Positions 6,059-11,822 of a stretch of DNA of 11,822 nucleotides are shown here, piece after piece; positions within the stretch are counted from its first letter, which is position 1; each line of letters opens with the position of its first letter. This DNA is from an uncultured Alcaligenaceae bacterium (GTDB lineage Bacteria > Pseudomonadota > Gammaproteobacteria > Burkholderiales > Burkholderiaceae_B): contig CALEQZ010000068.1 of the NCBI GenBank assembly GCA_937908115.1, forward strand, positions 1 through 11,822, read 5' to 3'. A program made the position numbers and the translations under genes. The notes beneath the pieces were generated by a model. The model was not told the DNA's origin. It was given only the letters and a program-made list of their open reading frames with translations, and made no database searches.

Positions 6059-6561
6059 TCGATACGCAAATCCAAGAACTGGCAGAGCGCCTGGGCCGGG
6101 CGCTGCAGGCGCGCGGCTGGATGCTGGGCACGGCGGAATCCTGCACGGGCGGGCTGCTGGCCGGTGCCATTACGGCGGTCGCCGGCTCCAGCAATTGGTT
6201 CGACCGCGGTTTCGTCACCTACAGCAACGACGCCAAGGTCGAACAATTGGGCGTGGCGCCGCTGATCCTGGCGCAGCACGGCGCGGTCAGCGAACAGGTC
6301 GCACGCCAGATGGCGGTCGGTGTGTTGGCGGCTTGCCCGGCGGCGCACGTGGCCGCGTCCACCACCGGCATCGCCGGCCCGGGCGGCGCGGTGCCTGGCA
6401 AGCCGGTCGGCACCGTGTGCTTTGGCTTCGCCCACCGCAGCGAGGACGGCCTGGTGGTTTTCGCCGCCACCCGCCACTTCGAAGGCGACCGCGCGCAGGT
6501 CCGGCACAGCTCCGTGGCCTACGCGCTGGAGGGCCTGCTGCAGCTTAGCGAACGGCGTTGA
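6055..6561 (+). CDS. pncC: nicotinamide-nucleotide amidase (CinA C-terminal domain family)
   Basis: This enzyme deamidates nicotinamide mononucleotide to nicotinate mononucleotide, recycling a by-product of DNA ligase into NAD. The 168-residue protein is the stand-alone C-terminal domain of CinA; the N-terminal molybdopterin-binding-like domain of long CinA proteins is absent, which is normal for this class. It shows AESCTGG at 27-33 with catalytic Ser29, FVTYSNDAK at 53-61, TTGIAGPGG at 103-111, KPVGTVCFG at 116-124 and FEGDR at 142-146. The ATG overlaps the pgpA stop (ATGA) and is preceded by GGGAG 7 bp upstream. It is the last gene of the plus-strand cluster. Its final 17 bp overlap the end of pyrF on the other strand. 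The name cinA is often used for the same family. Confidence 0.93.
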   Translation: MIDTQIQELAERLGRALQARGWMLGTAESCTGGLLAGAITAVAGSSNWFDRGFVTYSNDAKVEQLGVAPLILAQHGAVSEQVARQMAVGVLAACPAAHVAASTTGIAGPGGAVPGKPVGTVCFGFAHRSEDGLVVFAATRHFEGDRAQVRHSSVAYALEGLLQLSERR

Positions 6562-7363
6562 TCGCGTCGCGCGTGGCGCGCGCCGCTTCGGCCGCCGCCT
6601 CGCGCCAGTCCTTCCCCGATCCGGCGTACAGGATCGCCCGCGACGAATTGATCATCATCCCCGTGCCGGCGCGGTTGCGCCCGGCGTTGACCGTGGCCAT
6701 GATGTCGCCGCCTTGCGCGCCGATGCCCGGTACCAACAGGGGCATGTCGTCGCCCACCAGGTCACGCACCGCGGCCAGCTCATTGGGGACGGTGGCACCC
6801 ACGACCAGTCCGCACTGGCCGTTGGCGTTCCACCGGGTTTGCACGAGTTCGGCCACCCGCAGGTACAGCGGCCGGCCGCCCTCGGTTGGCAGTGCCTGTA
6901 GGTCGGCCCCGCCCGGGTTGGAGGTGCGGCACAGCACGATTACGCCGCGGTCGGGCCATTGCAGGTAGGGCTCGATCGAATCGGTTCCCATGTAGGGGTT
7001 GACGGTCACGGCATGTGCTCCGTAGCGCTCGAACGCCTCGCGCGCGTACTGCTGCGCGGTCGGACCGATGTCGCCGCGCTTGGCATCGAGCACGATGGGC
7101 AGGTCGGGATGGTTGGTCCGGATGTGCTCGCACAGCGCCTGCAGCTGGCCTTCGGCCGCTTGCGCGGCGAAGTATGCGATCTGGGGCTTGAAGCCGCAGG
7201 CATAAGGGGCGGTGGCGTCGACGATGGCGCGGCAAAACTCCAGCACCCCATCGGGCCGGTCCTTCAATTCGGCGGGCAAGCGGGCCGGGTCGGGGTCGAG
7301 GCCCACCATCAGCAGCGAGTTGGACTTGGACCAGGCGTGTTCGATGCGTTGTCGGAAATTCAT
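6545..7363 (-). CDS. pyrF: orotidine 5'-phosphate decarboxylase (long type)
   Basis: PyrF decarboxylates orotidine monophosphate to UMP, the last step of de novo pyrimidine synthesis. At 272 residues it belongs to the longer decarboxylase subfamily found in many beta-proteobacteria, actinobacteria and myxobacteria, rather than the ~235-residue E. coli type. The catalytic signature is LDAKRGDIGPTAQQYA at 92-107, with the Asp-Lys-x-x-Asp active-site set. Other blocks are GLDPDP at 21-26, FKPQIAYF at 58-65, VNPYMG at 121-126, CRTSNPGG at 145-152, VPGIGAQGGD at 211-220 and INSSRAI at 238-244, which bind the phosphate. The ATG at 7363 gives the canonical N-terminus; the Shine-Dalgarno is weak. A candidate -10 lies in the 55-bp gap upstream. 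The TAA stop lies inside the convergent pncC gene. Confidence 0.96.
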   Translation of the reverse strand: MNFRQRIEHAWSKSNSLLMVGLDPDPARLPAELKDRPDGVLEFCRAIVDATAPYACGFKPQIAYFAAQAAEGQLQALCEHIRTNHPDLPIVLDAKRGDIGPTAQQYAREAFERYGAHAVTVNPYMGTDSIEPYLQWPDRGVIVLCRTSNPGGADLQALPTEGGRPLYLRVAELVQTRWNANGQCGLVVGATVPNELAAVRDLVGDDMPLLVPGIGAQGGDIMATVNAGRNRAGTGMMINSSRAILYAGSGKDWREAAAEAARATRDAINAVR

Positions 7364-7396
7364 GGCTGGACGGCTGTCGGAGAGCGCGGAACCCGC

Positions 7397-7402
7397 ACTA
7401 TA
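7397..7402 (-). promoter_or_regulatory. candidate -10 box for pyrF
   Basis: TATAGT on the minus strand matches five of six bases of TATAAT, 33 bp before the pyrF ATG in the 55-bp gap after ndh. The best -35-like word, TTGAGC, would be only 14 bp away, which is too close. Read-through from ndh is equally possible. Confidence 0.3.
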
Positions 7403-7418
7403 ACCAACCGGCTGCTGC

Positions 7419-8738
7419 TCAATGCAGCTTGACCCGCGGGTGCGCGCGCTTCATCAGCAGGCGCGCCAGCGCCAGCGAAGCGGTGCGCGACAGGCCGAGC
7501 ACGGTCTGGTGGTGCATCAGGTGCAGGCTCATGTACATCATGCGCGCCAGCAGGCCGGTGACGAACAAGCCCCGGCCGGTGAGCTTGCCCATCAGGCTAC
7601 CCGCGCCAGCCTGGTGGCCCAGCGATACCAGCGATCCGTGGTCGCGGTACACGAAGGGCGTGTCCGGCGCCGGCTTGCCGCGGATGCGCGCGGCCAGGCG
7701 GTCGGCCAGGTAATCGGCCTGCTGGTGTGCGGCCTGGGCGCGCGCCGGCACCGTCCCGTTCTCGCCCCATGGTGCCGCGGCACAGTCGCCAAAGGCATAG
7801 ATGTCCGGGTCAGGCGTGCGCAGGCAAGCATCGACCTCGACTTGCCCAATGCGGTTCAAGGGCAGGTCCAGGCTGGCCAGCACCGGCTGGCCTTGTATGC
7901 CCGCAGCCCACATGCACAGGTCGCTTGCAAAGCGTCGTCCGTCGGATGCGATCACACTGTCGGCGGTGACTTCGGCGATGCGGCAGTCAGTGTGCACGCG
8001 CACGCCCAGCTCGGTCAGGCGCTCGTGCGCGGCCCGCGCGATGCGCTCGGGCAGGGCGCCCAGCAGCCGCGGCCCGCCTTCTATCAGCGTGATCACCAGG
8101 TCGCGGTCGGGGCGGAAGGCCGGCAGTCCGTAGGCGCCGATGACCCGGCCGGCTTCGCGCAGTTCTGCGGCCAATTCCACGCCCGTGGCGCCGCCGCCGA
8201 CGATCACGACGTTCAGCGACGCAGAAGGGTCGCGGGCCTTGGCCTGGTCGACCTCGACCATGGCCTGCAGCAACGCCAGGCGGAATGCCTCGGCGTTGTC
8301 CGGCGTATCCAGCGTGACGGCATGGCGCTCGGCGCCGGGCGTGCCGAAGAAGTTGGATGTACTGCCCACGGCCAGCACCAGCGTGTCGTAAGGCAGCGTG
8401 CGGGGCGGGATCACCGCCTCGCCGTGCGGCGCCTCGACGGCGGCCAGCCGCAGCGTGCGCGTGCGCCGGTCCACCTCGAGGAGGTTGCCCAGGACGAAGG
8501 AGAAGTGGTTGAGGTTGGCCAGCATGAGGTAGGACAGGCCTTCCTGGTGGATGTCCAGGGTGCCTGCGGCCGCCTCGTGCAGCGACGGCTTCCAGATGTG
8601 ATAGGGGCGCGCGTCGACCAGGGTGACGTGGGCGCGGCCGAAACGGCGCCCCAGCCGGGCGGCCAGGATCAGCCCGCCGGCGCCGCCGCCGACGATGACG
8701 ACCCGGTGGGGGGCACCGCGAGAGGAGGCATCGCTCAT
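7419..8738 (-). CDS. ndh: type II NADH:quinone oxidoreductase-like FAD/NAD(P)-binding protein
   Basis: NDH-2 enzymes oxidise NADH and reduce quinone at the inner face of the cytoplasmic membrane without pumping protons. With the ATG at 8738 the protein has 439 residues, the usual size. It shows the two Rossmann motifs expected: VVIVGGGAGGLILAARLG at 13-30 for FAD, and VVIVGGGATGVELAAEL at 177-193 for NADH. LVLAVGSTSNFF at 120-131, the FAD-contacting IYAFGDCAA at 313-321 and AQAAHQQADYLA at 334-345 follow. The amphipathic and hydrophobic C-terminus (about 390-430, MYMSLHLMHHQTVLGL) matches the membrane-anchoring end of Ndh. A TTG 30 bp further upstream (8768) would add ten residues that carry no motif, so I prefer the ATG. 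It lies 57 bp after dgkA on the same strand. No transmembrane proton channel is present. Sulfide:quinone reductase is less likely because its key cysteines are absent. Confidence 0.9.
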   Translation of the reverse strand: MSDASSRGAPHRVVIVGGGAGGLILAARLGRRFGRAHVTLVDARPYHIWKPSLHEAAAGTLDIHQEGLSYLMLANLNHFSFVLGNLLEVDRRTRTLRLAAVEAPHGEAVIPPRTLPYDTLVLAVGSTSNFFGTPGAERHAVTLDTPDNAEAFRLALLQAMVEVDQAKARDPSASLNVVIVGGGATGVELAAELREAGRVIGAYGLPAFRPDRDLVITLIEGGPRLLGALPERIARAAHERLTELGVRVHTDCRIAEVTADSVIASDGRRFASDLCMWAAGIQGQPVLASLDLPLNRIGQVEVDACLRTPDPDIYAFGDCAAAPWGENGTVPARAQAAHQQADYLADRLAARIRGKPAPDTPFVYRDHGSLVSLGHQAGAGSLMGKLTGRGLFVTGLLARMMYMSLHLMHHQTVLGLSRTASLALARLLMKRAHPRVKLH

Positions 8739-8750
8739 GCCTGCAGTGTG

Positions 8751-8770
8751 CCTTGCGCGCGGCGGCAAGG
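8751..8770 (-). other. small hairpin in the ndh leader
   Basis: CCTTGC (8751-8756) and GCAAGG (8765-8770) form a perfect 6-bp stem with an 8-nt loop, between dgkA and ndh. On the minus-strand RNA the downstream arm is GCAAGG, which contains the nearest Shine-Dalgarno-like AAGG about 12 nt before the ndh ATG. The hairpin would hide it. There is no T run, so it is not a terminator. Confidence 0.25.
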
Positions 8771-8795
8771 GCGCGTCAGCTCGTATCGGGCGGTA

Positions 8796-9197
8796 TCAGC
8801 CCGTGAAGCGGTCGACGGCGACTGCTGCCCAGATGCCGGCGGTTAGCAGCAAGGACAGCAGCACGGCCGCGCTGCCCAGGTCCTTGGCGCGGCCAAGTAG
8901 CGGGTGGGTGTCGGTCGACAGGGCGTCGGCCAGCGCTTCCACGGCAGAATTGAGCAGCTCCACGACCAGCACCAGCACCATGGGCGCGATCAGCAGTGCG
9001 ATCTCGACGGGAGTGCGTCCCAGGAAGAAAGCGCCGGGCACGAGTGCCGCCGCCAGCGCCAGTTCCTGCCTAAACGCCGCTTCGTGCCGCCATGCCGCGC
9101 CCAGGCCCAGCAGGCAATAGCGCAGGGCAGGAAACAGGCGACGCAAGCCGCCCGAGCTTTTACGGCCTGGCTGGCGGGGAGGGCGGGACGGCGTCAT
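8796..9197 (-). CDS. dgkA: diacylglycerol kinase
   Basis: This small integral membrane enzyme phosphorylates diacylglycerol to phosphatidic acid, recycling lipid released by membrane-derived oligosaccharide and lipid A modification. From the ATG at 9197 it is 133 residues, slightly longer than the 122 of E. coli because of a basic 20-residue leader. A first amphipathic segment (about 21-45) includes the conserved RHEAAFRQEL at 37-46. Three hydrophobic helices follow near 46-60, 64-82 and 108-126. The catalytic core VVELLNSAVEALAD is at 78-91 and AKDLGSAAVLLSL at 104-116, with the metal-binding Glu and catalytic Glu in place. The frame stays open upstream to 9641, but that part overlaps the brkB-type gene and has no DgkA similarity. 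The Shine-Dalgarno is weak. It is 68 bp downstream of the brkB-type gene. Confidence 0.95.
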   Translation of the reverse strand: MTPSRPPRQPGRKSSGGLRRLFPALRYCLLGLGAAWRHEAAFRQELALAAALVPGAFFLGRTPVEIALLIAPMVLVLVVELLNSAVEALADALSTDTHPLLGRAKDLGSAAVLLSLLLTAGIWAAVAVDRFTG

Positions 9198-9229
9198 GGG
9201 ATGGGTATGGCAAGGGCAGTGGGGGGCGG

Positions 9230-9251
9230 AAAACCCCGGAAAATCGCCGGG
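9230..9251 (-). terminator. weak possible intrinsic terminator after the brkB-type gene
   Basis: Read on the minus strand, CCCGG (9251-9247) pairs with CCGGG (9239-9235) around a 7-nt loop, then one G and TTTT (9233-9230). The stem is only 5 bp and the T run short, so termination would be partial at best. Confidence 0.35.
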
Positions 9252-9265
9252 TGCGCCAGGCCGGC

Positions 9266-10171
9266 TCAAGCCATGGGCGCGCCTTGCGGCGCCGATGCCC
9301 CGCGGTCCAGCGCCGCGGCCTGCATGGAGAACTGCCGGGTCAGCACCGCGCCGAAGAAAAACAGCATCGACGAATAGTAGATCCACAGCAACAGCGCCAC
9401 GACCGAGCCAGCTGCGCCGTAGGCCGAGGCCACGCTGCCCTTGCTCAGGTACCAGCCGATCACCCACTTGCCCACGAGGAACAGGGCCGCGGTCACCACC
9501 GACCCGGGGATCACGTGGCGCCACGGCACCGACACGTGCGGCAGCAACTTGAAGACGACGGCAAACAGCGCCGTCACCACGCAGAAGGAGAAAAGGTTGG
9601 ACAGCGCGTCGGCCAGCGTGGCGAAGGCCGAATGTGACCAAAGCTCGCCGTAGTAGCTTCGCATCGCCGCCAGCGCCGCATTGACCGCCAGCGACACCAG
9701 CAGGAATAGCGCCAACACCAGGATCAGGCCGAATGCCCGCAGCCGCGCGCGCACGAGCTGGCTAAGCGCCTTGTCATCCGAAGGCGGGACTTCCCAGAGC
9801 TCGTCCAGGCTTTGCTTGAGCTCGTTGAAGGCCGTGGTGGCGCTAAAGAGCAGCACGCCGATGGAGATCAGCGCGGCCAGCAGGCCGCTGCCCGACTCGT
9901 GGGCGCTGGCCAGCACGATTTGTATGACTTCGGCGCCGCGCTCGCCGATCAGGTCCCGCAGCTGCCCGACCAGCTCGGCGCGCACGGCATCCTCGCCAAA
10001 CACCGCGCCTGCCACGGCGATCACCAGGATCAGCATGGGCGCGAGCGAAAACACCATGTACAGGGCAAGCGCCGCCCCCTTGCTGGAAGCCCGCTGGCGC
10101 GACCATTGCATGGCTGCGTCGACCAGCAGTTGCTTGTAGCGGATGCGGTGCAGGTAGCGGATCAGCGGCAT
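9266..10171 (-). CDS. brkB: BrkB/YihY family inner membrane protein
   Basis: The protein belongs to the YihY/BrkB (UPF0761) family of polytopic inner membrane proteins. E. coli YihY was once called RNase BN, a name since withdrawn, and the biochemical role is not settled; Bordetella BrkB was reported to contribute to serum resistance. From the ATG at 10171 it has 301 residues. The family start SRQRASSKGAALALYMVFSL is at 24-43. Six hydrophobic segments follow, near 35-57, 96-115, 146-170, 190-210, 220-240 and 252-275. TTAFNELKQSLDELWEVP is at 112-129 and VASAYGAAGSVVALLLWIYY at 247-266, both typical. An ATG at 10216 would add 15 residues. I prefer 10171 because GGAAG precedes it and a TATGAT element overlaps the upstream ATG. 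It follows the groEL terminator directly. Confidence 0.88.
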   Translation of the reverse strand: MPLIRYLHRIRYKQLLVDAAMQWSRQRASSKGAALALYMVFSLAPMLILVIAVAGAVFGEDAVRAELVGQLRDLIGERGAEVIQIVLASAHESGSGLLAALISIGVLLFSATTAFNELKQSLDELWEVPPSDDKALSQLVRARLRAFGLILVLALFLLVSLAVNAALAAMRSYYGELWSHSAFATLADALSNLFSFCVVTALFAVVFKLLPHVSVPWRHVIPGSVVTAALFLVGKWVIGWYLSKGSVASAYGAAGSVVALLLWIYYSSMLFFFGAVLTRQFSMQAAALDRGASAPQGAPMA

Positions 10172-10211
10172 GGGCACTTCCAGGCAAGTCCGAAGGCTGC
10201 GGATGCGCTTC

Positions 10212-10217
10212 ATCATA
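10212..10217 (-). promoter_or_regulatory. candidate -10 box for the brkB-type gene
   Basis: TATGAT on the minus strand lies 27 bp past the groEL terminator's T run and 40 bp before the ATG at 10171. It also overlaps the alternative ATG pair at 10211-10216, so if used as a promoter the true start must be 10171. No clear -35 element is visible. Confidence 0.3.
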
Positions 10218-10243
10218 CCGCCCGCCGCGCGACGGATGCGGAC

Positions 10244-10276
10244 AAAGGAAAAGCCCGAAGGCGCAAGCCTTCGGGC
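10244..10276 (-). terminator. Rho-independent terminator of groEL
   Basis: A perfect 10-bp stem, GCCCGAAGGC (10253-10262) with GCCTTCGGGC (10267-10276), closes a 4-nt loop. On the minus strand it is followed at once by TTTTCCTTT (10252-10244). It lies 49 bp downstream of the groEL stop. This is the clearest terminator in the window and marks the end of the groE transcript. Confidence 0.88.
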
Positions 10277-10287
10277 CGAGTCGTCAA

Positions 10288-10306
10288 GCCCCGGAAGGAC
10301 CGGGGC
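10288..10306 (-). other. second hairpin in the groEL 3' untranslated region
   Basis: GCCCCGG (10288-10294) pairs with CCGGGGC (10300-10306) around a 5-nt loop. It lies between the groEL stop and the main terminator, 11 bp before the latter. Only two T residues follow, so it is more likely a 3'-end stabilising stem or back-up structure than a terminator. Confidence 0.45.
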
Positions 10307-10325
10307 GAGGCTGAAGGGGCTTGGA

Positions 10326-11822
<1,497 letters not shown>

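Noticed and set aside
7422..8846. 474-codon plus-strand open frame opposite the NADH dehydrogenase gene
   Set aside because: The minus-strand protein has both Rossmann motifs and the FAD motif at proper spacing, so this frame is an antisense shadow.
9198..9641. Extension of the dgkA frame upstream to give a 281-residue protein
   Set aside because: The extra 148 residues overlap the brkB-type gene on the same strand in another frame and have no similarity pattern. DgkA is complete from 9197.

Overview
This is a GC-rich stretch of ordinary chromosomal core genes, almost certainly from a betaproteobacterium of the Alcaligenaceae (Bordetella/Achromobacter type). The case rests on high G+C at third codon positions, a RibB fused to a degenerate GTP cyclohydrolase II domain, the gene order ribB-ribH-nusB-thiL-pgpA-pncC, and a BrkB-family gene beside groEL. 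The species cannot be named from sequence alone. I see no rRNA, tRNA, insertion sequence, phage gene or CRISPR array.

Layout. Positions 1-1061 (minus) hold the N-terminal 353 codons of a CYTH-CHAD protein cut by the window edge, followed by an IclR-type regulator (1163-1966, minus). A 313-bp divergent intergenic region (1967-2279) separates the regulator from a compact plus-strand cluster: ribB/ribBX (2280-3473), ribH (3470-3994), nusB (about 3969-4457), thiL (4467-5435), pgpA (5483-6058) and pncC/cinA C-terminal type (6055-6561). Three junctions overlap and the largest gap is 47 bp, so these six genes are probably one transcript. It joins riboflavin synthesis, transcription antitermination, thiamine diphosphate synthesis, phosphatidylglycerol synthesis and NAD by-product salvage.

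The rest is on the minus strand. It reads groEL (partial, its first ~49 codons lie beyond 11822), a strong intrinsic terminator, a brkB/yihY membrane protein, dgkA, an NDH-2-type NADH dehydrogenase, and pyrF. The 3' end of pyrF overlaps the 3' end of pncC by 17 bp in convergent orientation.

No new biological system is visible here. The points most worth a second look are the highly acidic C-terminal tail of RibH whose codons double as the nusB start region; the cysteine-less GCH2-like half of RibB; a Shine-Dalgarno-less, pyrimidine-rich leader and a 9-bp direct repeat in the iclR/ribB intergenic region; and a brkB that sits directly behind groEL with no brkA between them.
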